DNA from: CAYWFU01 sp964457585 | GTDB lineage: Bacteria > JACRDZ01 | DNA length: 25,398 bases | Direction: 5' to 3' | Assembly: GCA_964457585.1 (NCBI GenBank) | Contig: CAYWFU010000037.1 | Span: 1 to 25,398, forward strand | Shown: piece by piece, positions 6,045 through 13,380 of the stretch | Position numbering within the stretch: position 1 is the first letter of the stretch | How the letters are laid out: every line of letters begins with the position of its first letter | Notes under the pieces: generated by a model | What the model saw: the letters and a program-made list of their open reading frames with translations, nothing else | Told to the model about the DNA's origin: nothing | Database searches by the model: none | Position numbers and translations under genes: made by a program

Positions 6045-7427
6045 TTATTTTCCAATACAAAAATTTTTAAAAATATAATTTAGAATATCATCAGTAAATG
6101 TTTTTCCCATAATATTCCCCAGATAACTGCTTGCCTCTCTAATATCTGAAGCGATAAATTCAGGAGATAATTTGGATTGGATTCCATCGTAAGCTCTTTT
6201 TAATGAATTTTTTGCACTATTAAGAGCTTCAGCATGACGTATATTATTTATTAAAATTTCATTATCAATTTCTATATGATCATTTATTATCGAATTGTAA
6301 ATTATATTTTTTAAATTTTCAATGCCTTCTTTTGTTATTGCAGAAATTTTTATTGCAGGTAAATTCAGATGTGTGTTTTCAATTTGAAATGTATTTTCCT
6401 TATCTGCAATTTTATCCAGTTTATTGAATACAAGTATTGTTTTTTTATTTTCAATTTCTTTCATTATTTCTAAATCTTCTTTTTGTAAAGGTGCGCTAAT
6501 ATCCAGAAGAAGTAAAACAATATTTGCTTCAAGTATGGATTTTCGAGTACGTTCTATTCCAATTTTTTCTATTATATCAGTTGTTTTACGAATTCCGGCA
6601 GTATCAATAATTGTTGCAGGAATGCCTTTAATATTCAGCATCTCTTCGATTACATCGCGTGTAGTCCCAGGAACGTGAGTTACTATTGCACGTTCTTCAT
6701 TTAACAGAGTATTTAATAAGCTTGATTTACCTACATTTGGTTTTCCAATAATAGCTATTTTTATTCCTTCTCTTATAATTTTACCAGTATTGAAAGTTGC
6801 AATCAATTTTTCTATTTTTTCAAGTATCTGCAATAATTTATTATGAATTTGATTATATGAAATTATTTCAATGTCATCCTCAATAAAATCTACAGATAAT
6901 TCCAGCCCAGATGTAATATCTATTAAAAGATTTCGCAATGACGCAATCTCTTTTGAAATATTACCCTGCAATTGTTTTTGCGCCTGATGCATGCTTTTAT
7001 CTGTCTTTGCACGTATTATATCAATAACAGCTTCAGCTTGAGTTAAATCAATACGACCATTCAAGAAAGCTCTTTTGGTAAATTCACCAGGTTCTGCCAA
7101 TCTGGCGCCATAGTTGAGAACTAATTGCAAAATTTCTTTTAAGACAATAAATCCGCCATGGCAATTAATTTCAATAACATCTTCTTTTGTATAAGAATGA
7201 GGAGATTTCATTATAGTTACAAGAACTTCATCAATAATTTCATTTGTTGATGGAATAATTATATTTCCATAGATAATTGAATGGGAACGCAGATTGAAAT
7301 TTTTTTTGTTTGGCCGGAAAATTTTTTCAATAATCTGAATAGCCTTTTGTCCGCTTAGACGGACAATCCCTATTCCACCTTCACCATGAGGCGTAGAAAT
7401 CGCAGCGATTGTATTTTCTTGTTTCAT
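6045..7427 (-). CDS. mnmE: tRNA uridine-5-carboxymethylaminomethyl modification GTPase MnmE
   Basis: MnmE works with MnmG to modify U34 in the wobble position of certain tRNAs. The N-terminal folate-binding domain begins with TIAAISTPHGEGGIGIVRLSG and includes GEFTKRAFLNGR.DLTQAEAV. The central G domain has G1 GKPNVGKSSLLN, an IVTHVPGTTRD switch, DTAGIR and NKLD. The C-terminus ends in FCIGK, the family's catalytic-cysteine motif, so the protein is complete at 460 aa. Its ATG is 6 bases after the rodZ stop with no clear Shine-Dalgarno sequence, so it probably depends on rodZ translation. It is the last gene of the run. Confidence 0.98.
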   Translation of the reverse strand: MKQENTIAAISTPHGEGGIGIVRLSGQKAIQIIEKIFRPNKKNFNLRSHSIIYGNIIIPSTNEIIDEVLVTIMKSPHSYTKEDVIEINCHGGFIVLKEILQLVLNYGARLAEPGEFTKRAFLNGRIDLTQAEAVIDIIRAKTDKSMHQAQKQLQGNISKEIASLRNLLIDITSGLELSVDFIEDDIEIISYNQIHNKLLQILEKIEKLIATFNTGKIIREGIKIAIIGKPNVGKSSLLNTLLNEERAIVTHVPGTTRDVIEEMLNIKGIPATIIDTAGIRKTTDIIEKIGIERTRKSILEANIVLLLLDISAPLQKEDLEIMKEIENKKTILVFNKLDKIADKENTFQIENTHLNLPAIKISAITKEGIENLKNIIYNSIINDHIEIDNEILINNIRHAEALNSAKNSLKRAYDGIQSKLSPEFIASDIREASSYLGNIMGKTFTDDILNYIFKNFCIGK

Positions 7428-7433
7428 TTTAAT

Positions 7434-8246
7434 TTAATTAACAACTTTCTCTCTTAAATACACAATATTTTCAACTACCTGTCCGCGTTTGCCCAGAGGC
7501 GGAGTATCTTTGTCATTTATTTTTACTTTTAATCCACCGGCATCACCGACTTTTAACTCAAATTTATCTTTTGCCGTCCAAACCCTTTTTTCTTGAGGTT
7601 TTAAAAATATTTCAAATATATCTTTATTGTCTAATTTCACTCTGACCCATGTTGTATCAATACCTATTAATGTTAAGGTGAAAGGTTTTTCTTTTTTTAT
7701 TTCTGAAACGGGTTTGACATTAAGAGTCGTATCTTGTTTTGCTAAATTTTCATACGGTATATTATTTTCAGCACTTTTAACCTCTTCTTTTGCTGGAACT
7801 ATTTCTTGTTTCTGTTCTTGATGAGATGATCGTCTTGTTGAAATTAAATATAAAATAGTAAAAACCAGAAAAATAAAAATAGTATTTCTTATAATTTTTT
7901 GACCAAATATTTTATCAAATAAGGTTTGAATTTTTAAATTATTTATTTTACTTTCATTTATTTCTTCTTTTAATTTATCAGTTCCTGATTCTTTTCGAAC
8001 ATTTTTTTTATCTGATAATTCTTCCTGCAAAAATTGTTTTTTTAATTCTTCATAGTCTAATCCCAGACAACTGGCATAACTCCTTAGAAAAGCTCTATAA
8101 TAAGCCTCACCAGGAAGAGTAGATTTATTGTTTTCTTCAATTGCACGAAGATATGTTTCTCTTATTTTAGTAATTTTTACTATCTTTTCTAATGATACAC
8201 CTTTTTGTTCTCTTACTCTTCTTAAAAATTCACCTATTGTTTCCAT
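7434..8246 (-). CDS. rodZ: RodZ-like cell-shape protein (cytoplasmic HTH, single TM, DUF4115)
   Basis: The first 85 residues form a Xre/Cro-type helix-turn-helix with the RodZ pattern IGEFLRRVREQKGVSLEKI...TKIRETYLRAIEE and PGEAYYRAFLRSYA. After a charged linker, one transmembrane segment lies near residues 119-137 (IIRNTIFIFLVFTILYLIS). A beta-rich extracytoplasmic DUF4115-like domain follows, with ...DTTWVRVKLDNKDIFEI and ending VENIVYLREKVVN. RodZ links MreB filaments to the cell-wall elongation machine. The start ATG has AGGAG at a good distance. In this window it is followed immediately by mnmE. Confidence 0.88.
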   Translation of the reverse strand: METIGEFLRRVREQKGVSLEKIVKITKIRETYLRAIEENNKSTLPGEAYYRAFLRSYASCLGLDYEELKKQFLQEELSDKKNVRKESGTDKLKEEINESKINNLKIQTLFDKIFGQKIIRNTIFIFLVFTILYLISTRRSSHQEQKQEIVPAKEEVKSAENNIPYENLAKQDTTLNVKPVSEIKKEKPFTLTLIGIDTTWVRVKLDNKDIFEIFLKPQEKRVWTAKDKFELKVGDAGGLKVKINDKDTPPLGKRGQVVENIVYLREKVVN

Positions 8247-8275
8247 TATTTCTCCTATCCTCTATATGCTTTAAA

Positions 8276-8395
8276 CTATTTTATTTTAGCAAAATCACTT
8301 GCATAATATGGGGAATCATGAAAAATATATTGTGTAACATCTTCAAAGCTCCTTATCCCCTCTTCGGTCCATATAAGCTTTTCTATCTTATCCAC
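8276..8395 (-). pseudogene. Truncated ParE/RelE-family toxin
   Basis: On the minus strand a GTG at 8395, with AAGGA 7 bases upstream, opens a 39-codon frame overlapping the antitoxin's 3' end by 13 bases, the usual arrangement of such pairs. The peptide (VDKIEKLIWTEEGIRSFED, then VTQYIFHDSPYYASDFAKIK) matches the ParE N-terminus, which typically reads IxWTxxAxxDxxxIxxYI with SPYYA following. A stop TAG at 8278-8276 cuts it off at about 40% of the family's ~95-100 residues, just before the rodZ ribosome-binding site. The catalytic or gyrase-binding C-terminal part is missing, so the toxin should be inactive. Too short to be called by standard gene finders. Confidence 0.7.
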
Positions 8396-8568
8396 TTTGA
8401 AATCCTTTTTTTTGCTTCTTCATGAGTTATCACTTTTCCTTCTTCGATTTGTTTTAAGCTGTTGTCAACTTTTTTTCTAAAATATATTTCTGCCATGATT
8501 TCATCATAATCTGCTTCATCAGACAATTTTTCAATCATACTTATGATTTCTTGTTTCACATGTGACAT
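8383..8568 (-). CDS. Antitoxin-like small protein paired with a truncated ParE toxin
   Basis: A 61-aa acidic-basic protein, all helical by eye, with EIMAEIYFRKKVDNSLKQ and the ending GKVITHEEAKKRISKWIR. This EEGKVxxHEEAKKRxxKW tail is typical of antitoxins that accompany ParE/RelE toxins. The ATG has a perfect GGAGG 7 bases upstream. The downstream frame encodes the N-terminus of a ParE-like toxin that is prematurely ended, so this is likely an orphaned antitoxin, kept or decaying. Assignment rests on the overlap, the tail motif and the neighbour. Confidence 0.75.
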   Translation of the reverse strand: MSHVKQEIISMIEKLSDEADYDEIMAEIYFRKKVDNSLKQIEEGKVITHEEAKKRISKWIR

Positions 8569-8644
8569 TTATAAACCTCCTATAATTTTCAATTACCCTT
8601 AGTTCCTTTCGCTCACAATTGGAATAAATGATTTAATTAAAATC

Positions 8645-8697
8645 CTTCGCTTCGCTCAGGATGAGGTTTCGAGGATAAAACTCACCCGAAACCTCAT
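8645..8697. repeat. Palindromic repeat downstream of lolA
   Basis: ATGAGGTTTCG (8661-8671) and its exact inverse CGAAACCTCAT (8687-8697) form an 11-bp stem with a 15-base loop. The right arm covers the lolA stop codon (8696-8694). The adjacent CCTTCGCTTCGCTCAGGATG (8644-8663) is of a type I have seen scattered in many environmental genomes. The stem could end the lolA transcript, but no U-run follows. Confidence 0.55.
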
Positions 8698-9377
8698 TTT
8701 TCTTCCAAAATATCCGCATCTTTTGGCGGAATAAATTCAAACTCCTTATCTGAAATATTTGTATTTATACTCGAATTAAAAAAAACAAATTCAATGATAT
8801 TATTATTTAAATCTGTCATTGAAGTATTTATAACTAACCATTTTTCAGAATCAATCTGAATATTTAATTTTTTAAATTCTTGTTGGGATTTTTCACCTGG
8901 TGTAACATATAATTCTATATATTTTTCGTTTTCTGTCAACACTTTAATATTATAGTCATTTAAATGCTCCATCCATGGAAAAATTTGTTTTTCAACTTCA
9001 CTTTCAGAATCCTCAATGTTTTTTTTCATTACTTCATTTGTATTTTCCAGATACAATAAAAATTTATTTCTATTAATAATAAGTTTTTGTCTGCTTTCTT
9101 TAGGTTTGTCATACGTCATCAAAAGCTTATCAGGCATTTTAATTTTTATAATACCATTCTTTACCTGTTTATTTTTTAATGAAATATGATTAACGGTTTG
9201 AGTAAACTCAGTATTTATTGTTTTAGAATTTTTAAATGTTTCTTTCACTCTTTTAACAACTTCATTAGTTGTAAATGCATAGACGTTATGTATTTGAATT
9301 ATCGCTGCTGTATAGATAATAGTAATTAAAATATAATTTTGAATTTTGAATTTTAAATTTTGAATTTTATTCGTCAT
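8694..9377 (-). CDS. lolA: LolA-like outer-membrane lipoprotein carrier protein
   Basis: A secreted 227-aa protein. It has a hydrophobic signal peptide (about residues 15-33, YILITIIYTAAI...YA) and a LolA-type beta domain: INTEFTQTV near the start, IKIKMPDKLLMTYDKP, and a C-terminal EFEFIPPKDADIL. LolA carries lipoproteins across the periplasm from LolCDE to the outer membrane; its presence argues for a diderm envelope. I choose the ATG at 9377-9375, which has AAGG 6 bases before it; earlier in-frame starts (ATG at 9383, TTG at 9398) lack this spacing. The gene begins inside the last codons of ftsK (11-base overlap). The first residues (KIQNLKFKIQN) come from an AT-rich repeat. Confidence 0.82.
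   Translation of the reverse strand: MTNKIQNLKFKIQNYILITIIYTAAIIQIHNVYAFTTNEVVKRVKETFKNSKTINTEFTQTVNHISLKNKQVKNGIIKIKMPDKLLMTYDKPKESRQKLIINRNKFLLYLENTNEVMKKNIEDSESEVEKQIFPWMEHLNDYNIKVLTENEKYIELYVTPGEKSQQEFKKLNIQIDSEKWLVINTSMTDLNNNIIEFVFFNSSINTNISDKEFEFIPPKDADILEEK
9336..9369. repeat. AAATTCAAAATTT-type repeat within the lolA signal-peptide codons
   Basis: Three to four imperfect 9-10-bp units of the AATTTTGAATTTTGAATTTT type lie between the ftsK stop and the lolA signal sequence. On the coding strand they give the residues NKIQNLKFKIQN, the positive n-region of the signal peptide. A related run (TTTTGCATTTTGCATTTT) lies within the MITE-like element at 294-312. Confidence 0.55.
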
Positions 9378-11478
9378 CCTCATCCTTTTCAGTTTCAAAC
9401 CAGTCTCCGCGTACTAAAATCGTTCGGGGTTTACTTCCATCAGCAGGTCCAACAATCCCGTCTTTCTCAAGCATATCCATTAATCTTGCCGCACGATTAT
9501 ATCCTATTTTCATTTTTCTTTGCAATAAAGAAACAGAAGCAAACTCACTATTTTGAATTATTTTAACAGCATCTTCAAATAAAGGATCATCAAAATCTAC
9601 TGAACCATCTTCAATATTTTCTTCATCAGGCATTTTTAGAATATCTTCCATATATGTTGGTTTAGCCTGATTTTTTACAAATTCTACTACATTATTAATT
9701 TCAGTATTTGAAATATATGCGCCCTGGATTCTTATTGGTTTGGAAGCTCCGAGTGAAGCTGAATAAAAAAGCATATCTCCCTCGCCCAATAGCTTTTCAG
9801 CACCATTAGCATCTAAAATCGTTCTGGAATCAATACGAGAAGATACTTGAAAAGCTACGCGTGATGGGAAATTTGCCTTAATTAATCCTGTAATAACATC
9901 AACTGACGGGCGCTGCGTTGCTAAAATTAAATGGATTCCAACCGCACGAGCCATCTGAGCCAGTCTGGTAATAGTAGTTTCCACATCTTTTCTGGCAACC
10001 ATCATAAGGTCAGCTAATTCATCAATAATAATAACAATATAGGGTAATTTAAAAGGAAATATTTTTTCTTCATCGTTTTCTTCCTTGATTTTTTTATGAT
10101 CAGCAGGTGCTTTATTATATTCTTCAATATTTCTGCTGCCAACATGCGCAAAGATTTCATAACGATTTTCCATTTCTTTAACAGCCCATTTTAATGCTAT
10201 TGAAGCTTTTGGAATTTCGATAATAACAGGAATTAAAAGATGAGGGATTCCATCATAACCTATCATTTCAACTCTTTTGGGATCAATAATTATAAATTTT
10301 ACTTCTTCAGGAGTATACTTGAATAAAATATTAATTATAATAGAATTTACACATACACTTTTTCCTGAGCCGGTTGTGCCTGCAATTAAAAGATGCGGCA
10401 TACGCGCTAAATCAGCGAAATAAGGTTCCCCTGCAATATTTTTCCCTAATGATAATAATAAAGCACCTGATTTATGTTCAATTTCATTTTCTTTTTCGAG
10501 CAGTTCTTTTAAAAATACATGGCTTTTTTTTCTATTAGGAACTTCAATTCCCACAACACCTTTACCTGGTACTGGAGCAGCAATACGAACCTGTACAGCT
10601 TTTAAAACTAAGGAAAGATCATCAGCAAGATTAACGATTTTACTGACCTTTACTCCTGTAGCAAGTTCAATTTCATATCTGGTAATCACAGGACCTTTTG
10701 TTATATTTACTACACGTGAAGCAACATCAAAGCTTTTTAATGCTTCTTCTAACATACGGCTATTACCATCATAATCTTCTTTTATCTCCTGCCATATTTC
10801 TTCAGGATCTTTAAGCAATGAAATAGGCGGTAATTGGTATTCACCTTTTTCAGTAATTTTTATTTTTTCTCGCTCGCGTACTGGTTTTTTTATCGGTACT
10901 TCAGAAATCCCAATATTTTTTTCTTCAGTAATTTCTTCATTATGAATTTTAGATGTAAATTTTCTTTTTTCCTGTTTGGGAAATGAAAAAAAGCTTGAAA
11001 TTTTTATTTTAGAAAAGAATGGGAAAAATAAAAATTCAGTTGTTAATAGAAAAGATATTACTAGCAAGGAAATCATTAAAATCCAACTGCCTAAATCCCC
11101 AAAAAGTTTGATTGTAATATAATTAAAAAAATTACCCACTATTCCGCCAGCATAAAAATTATTAGACTGGGATAAAATTTTTTCTAAAAAAATTGTAATG
11201 CTGATTAGAAATATCAACGCTCCTGAAAGTTTAATTAATCCAGGTTCAGTTTCTTTTCGTTTGAATTTATTCCATCCCAATATTATCAAAATAAAAATTA
11301 TTAAATAGCTTGCAAATCCAAAAAGATTAAGTAATGCAAGTGAATAATAATGTCCGATTATACCAATATAGTTTTTTCCTGAAGCATCATTTGATGAAAG
11401 ACTTAGAAAAGTAAATATTGATAATAATATATAAAGGACAGCAATAATTTCATTTTTTCTTTCTTTAGAAAGGGACAT
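9367..11478 (-). CDS. ftsK: DNA translocase FtsK
   Basis: A 703-aa FtsK/SpoIIIE DNA pump that clears chromosomes from the closing septum. Four transmembrane segments lie in the first ~155 residues and anchor it at the division site. A short charged linker (about 160-220) follows, then the alpha/beta motor with Walker A GTTGSGKS (367-374) and Walker B IIIDELADLMM (about 483). Near 635-695 the winged-helix gamma domain reads SVSLLQRKMKIGYNRAARLMDMLEKDGIVGP, the part that recognises KOPS sites. The compact linker fits the SpoIIIE-like short form. The ATG has AAAGG 7 bases upstream and follows nusB by 11 bases. Confidence 0.98.
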   Translation of the reverse strand: MSLSKERKNEIIAVLYILLSIFTFLSLSSNDASGKNYIGIIGHYYSLALLNLFGFASYLIIFILIILGWNKFKRKETEPGLIKLSGALIFLISITIFLEKILSQSNNFYAGGIVGNFFNYITIKLFGDLGSWILMISLLVISFLLTTEFLFFPFFSKIKISSFFSFPKQEKRKFTSKIHNEEITEEKNIGISEVPIKKPVREREKIKITEKGEYQLPPISLLKDPEEIWQEIKEDYDGNSRMLEEALKSFDVASRVVNITKGPVITRYEIELATGVKVSKIVNLADDLSLVLKAVQVRIAAPVPGKGVVGIEVPNRKKSHVFLKELLEKENEIEHKSGALLLSLGKNIAGEPYFADLARMPHLLIAGTTGSGKSVCVNSIIINILFKYTPEEVKFIIIDPKRVEMIGYDGIPHLLIPVIIEIPKASIALKWAVKEMENRYEIFAHVGSRNIEEYNKAPADHKKIKEENDEEKIFPFKLPYIVIIIDELADLMMVARKDVETTITRLAQMARAVGIHLILATQRPSVDVITGLIKANFPSRVAFQVSSRIDSRTILDANGAEKLLGEGDMLFYSASLGASKPIRIQGAYISNTEINNVVEFVKNQAKPTYMEDILKMPDEENIEDGSVDFDDPLFEDAVKIIQNSEFASVSLLQRKMKIGYNRAARLMDMLEKDGIVGPADGSKPRTILVRGDWFETEKDEDDE

Positions 11479-11489
11479 TTTATTACCTT

Positions 11490-11906
11490 TTAATTATCAA
11501 TAGTCTGTGATTGTTTTTGAACTTTATCCAAAATACCATTTACAAATTTACTTGACTCCGGTGTGCTGTATTTTTTAGCAATTTCAATAGCTTCGTTAAT
11601 TGTTATGTTTTTTGAAATATTATCAATATAAATAATTTCATAAATAGCAAAACGCAAAATATTTCTATCAATAAATGCTATTCTTGAAATATTCCAATTA
11701 GTTGAAAGATTAATTATAATACTGTCAATTTGATTAATATGTTCAACTGTACCTTTAAATAAAAGAGAAGCAAATTCGATTATTTCAGGTAAATACTTTT
11801 TTTCTTCCTTAAATTTTTTCAATAATTCTTCAGGATTAAATTCTCCTATATCTAATTGATATAGAAGTTGCATTGCAAGTATTCTTGATTTTCTTCGATT
11901 GGTCAT
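11490..11906 (-). CDS. nusB: Transcription antitermination factor NusB
   Basis: A 138-aa all-helical NusB: TNRRKSRILAMQLLYQLDIG at the N-terminus, NWNISRIAFIDRNILRFAIYEI in the middle and TINEAIEIAKKYSTPESSKFVNGILDK at the end. NusB with NusE binds boxA RNA and promotes rRNA transcription. The ATG at 11906 has AGGA at 6 bases; an in-frame TTG two codons upstream is too close to AGGA to be used. It lies 61 bases after ribH, a common pairing. Confidence 0.97.
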   Translation of the reverse strand: MTNRRKSRILAMQLLYQLDIGEFNPEELLKKFKEEKKYLPEIIEFASLLFKGTVEHINQIDSIIINLSTNWNISRIAFIDRNILRFAIYEIIYIDNISKNITINEAIEIAKKYSTPESSKFVNGILDKVQKQSQTIDN

Positions 11907-11939
11907 TTTCAATCCTTGAGCTTTTTATATACTGATAAC

Positions 11940-11959
11940 AAAGAGTCAGAGTGTTAAAG
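11940..11959 (+). repeat. Partial copy of the GAGTCAAAGTGTC-type repeat
   Basis: AAAGAGTCAGAGTGTTAAAG lies in the nusB-ribH gap and matches, at 17 of 20 positions, the inverse of 19709-19728 from the inverted repeat downstream of the methyltransferase gene. It looks like a single arm of the same repeat family. Confidence 0.5.
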
Positions 11960-11967
11960 TTATTTTC

Positions 11968-12432
11968 TCATTTCATTAAAGCATAGAGATTTGCCATTTC
12001 AATAGCATTAACAGCAGAGTCAAATCCTTTATTTCCAGCTTTAGTCCCGGCTCGTTCTAAAGCCTGTTCTAATGTATCTGCGGTAATTACTCCAAAAATA
12101 ACAGGAATACCTGTTTCCAGAGAAACTCCGGCTATACCTTTTGATAATTCATTTGCAATTAAATCAAAGTGTGGAGTATCGCCTCTTATGACAGCTCCAA
12201 GGCAAATTACAGCATCAAATTTATTTATTGTTGTAATTTTTTTTGCAACATAAGGAATTTCAAATGAACCCGGAACCCATGCAATAGAAATATCTTTTTC
12301 ATCAGCACCATGACGCCGTAAAGCATCTAAAGCTCCATCCAATAAATTACGAGTAATAAAATCATTAAATCGCGCAATTACAATACCAAATTTTTTACCT
12401 TTGGCATTTAAATTCCCTTCATATTTATTCAT
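11968..12432 (-). CDS. ribH: 6,7-dimethyl-8-ribityllumazine synthase
   Basis: RibH condenses 5-amino-6-ribitylamino-uracil with 3,4-dihydroxy-2-butanone 4-phosphate, the penultimate riboflavin step, usually as a 60-mer or pentamer. The 154-aa protein has IVIARFNDFIT, WVPGSFEIPYVAKK, CLGAVIRGDTPHFDLIANE and a conserved GTKAGNKGFDSAVNAIEMANL end. The catalytic His is in TPHFD. No other rib genes are in the window. The ATG is preceded by AAGGGGG, and the promoter sits immediately upstream. Confidence 0.97.
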   Translation of the reverse strand: MNKYEGNLNAKGKKFGIVIARFNDFITRNLLDGALDALRRHGADEKDISIAWVPGSFEIPYVAKKITTINKFDAVICLGAVIRGDTPHFDLIANELSKGIAGVSLETGIPVIFGVITADTLEQALERAGTKAGNKGFDSAVNAIEMANLYALMK

Positions 12433-12465
12433 TTTTTCCCCCTTTTTATTTTTCTAACTTGAGTA

Positions 12466-12503
12466 ATTATATTGCATAGTCTTAAGAATTTCAAGATTCT
12501 TAA
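12466..12503 (-). promoter_or_regulatory. ribH operon promoter with overlapping palindrome
   Basis: On the minus strand, TTGAAA (12494-12489), 17 bases, then a perfect TATAAT (12471-12466). The predicted start lies near 12459, leaving a leader of about 27 bases, too short to hold an FMN riboswitch. TTAAGAAT (12482-12489) and its inverse ATTCTTAA (12496-12503) form a perfect 8-bp palindrome with a 6-base centre over the -35 box, which could bind a repressor. Confidence 0.6.
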
Positions 12504-12562
12504 TTATTATAGCATTTAATAATGTGGATGGATAGTTATAATTTTTTAAATAATTAACTTTC

Positions 12563-12591
12563 TTGACAATAATTTCAGTTTATGTGAAAAT
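12563..12591 (+). promoter_or_regulatory. Weak candidate promoter for the 12676-14404 gene trio
   Basis: A perfect -35 TTGACA (12563-12568) is followed after 17 bases by GAAAAT (12586-12591), a 4/6 -10 match. The rest of the 243-base divergent gap 12433-12675 has nothing better for this direction, so the call is tentative. Confidence 0.3.
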
Positions 12592-12675
12592 AACTATTGA
12601 AGTTATTTAATAATGTTTAAATACTGAATTTTTGTTGATTGCATTTTTAAGATTAATGAAAGGAGAAATACAAAA

Positions 12676-13056
12676 TTGAGCGCAAAGAAACAATATGTAC
12701 AAATAGCACTATTAACTGGGAGGACTTATATTGGTTTTGTTTCTGAAGATTTCTCCCCTAATTTTAATGATGATATGTCTTTTATTTTATATAATGCGCA
12801 TTGTTTTTATACAAAACTAAACAAAAATGGTGAACCAATTGTTGAACTTATAGGTATTGAAGATGCGCCTGAAGGTTTTACTCCGGATATGGAAATTATG
12901 TGGCAATCTGTGGCAACTGTTCAATATTTAAAAGATGATTCATATATGGTAAAAACTATTGAGAATAAAAATAAAAATCAAAGTCAAGATCAAAAAGAAA
13001 ATGCTAATCTGCCAAATCTTATTGTATTAAATAATGATAAAAAAGGAGTAACATAG
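12676..13056 (+). CDS. Protein of unknown function upstream of rlmN (1)
   Basis: I do not recognise this 126-aa protein. It starts with TTG, supported by AAGGAG about 10 bases upstream. The first ~95 residues look like a small beta-rich domain (VQIALLTGRTYIGFVSEDF, then FILYNAHCFYTKL, VELIGIEDAP and MWQSVATVQYL). The tail after about 100 is polar and low in complexity (NKNKNQSQDQKEN), probably disordered. The opening resembles a small Sm-like barrel only superficially. No signal peptide or transmembrane segment is seen, so a cytoplasmic protein is likely. It is followed by an equally unknown gene 3 bases later and then rlmN, so all three are probably one transcript. Confidence 0.72.
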   Translation: MSAKKQYVQIALLTGRTYIGFVSEDFSPNFNDDMSFILYNAHCFYTKLNKNGEPIVELIGIEDAPEGFTPDMEIMWQSVATVQYLKDDSYMVKTIENKNKNQSQDQKENANLPNLIVLNNDKKGVT

Positions 13057-13059
13057 ATA

Positions 13060-13380
13060 ATGTTAGGCGGATTCAATGAAAATGTAGAACGAAATGGAAA
13101 AATATTTCATATACAAACAGAAAATTTAGGTATAGAAAAAGGTGTTATTAAAACTATAATTTATGACAATGGAACTATAATCGCTACGCGTCAAACAAAT
13201 TATCAAAAATTAAGAGATAAAAAAACACCTAAAGAATTAAACGATATTATTGATATTATAATAAAAAAACAGCACAGGATGGTAGTAGATGAACTTTTAG
13301 GTGGTAAATTTGATAAAAAAGAAAAAAAAGAGCAAGATTCATTAGCAGATTTTTTAGGTAAATGGAGTGATGAGGATTAG
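13060..13380 (+). CDS. Conserved hypothetical protein upstream of rlmN (2)
   Basis: A 106-aa protein with the pattern GGFNENV...GKIFHIQTENLG...IKTIIYDNGTIIATRQTNY, then a helical segment LNDIIDIIIKKQHRMVVDELLGGKFD and an acidic end. I recall similar small proteins, with a GG(F/Y)NxN(V/I) start and F-H-(V/I)-Q-T-E, as hypotheticals in deltaproteobacteria, where their function is unknown. The ATG has AAAAGGAG about 12 bases upstream. The end overlaps the start of rlmN by 11 bases, implying coupled translation. Confidence 0.82.
   Translation: MLGGFNENVERNGKIFHIQTENLGIEKGVIKTIIYDNGTIIATRQTNYQKLRDKKTPKELNDIIDIIIKKQHRMVVDELLGGKFDKKEKKEQDSLADFLGKWSDED

Noticed and set aside
12433..12475. FMN riboswitch upstream of ribH
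   Set aside because: The promoter lies too close to the gene to leave a long enough leader, and no conserved riboswitch core is visible.
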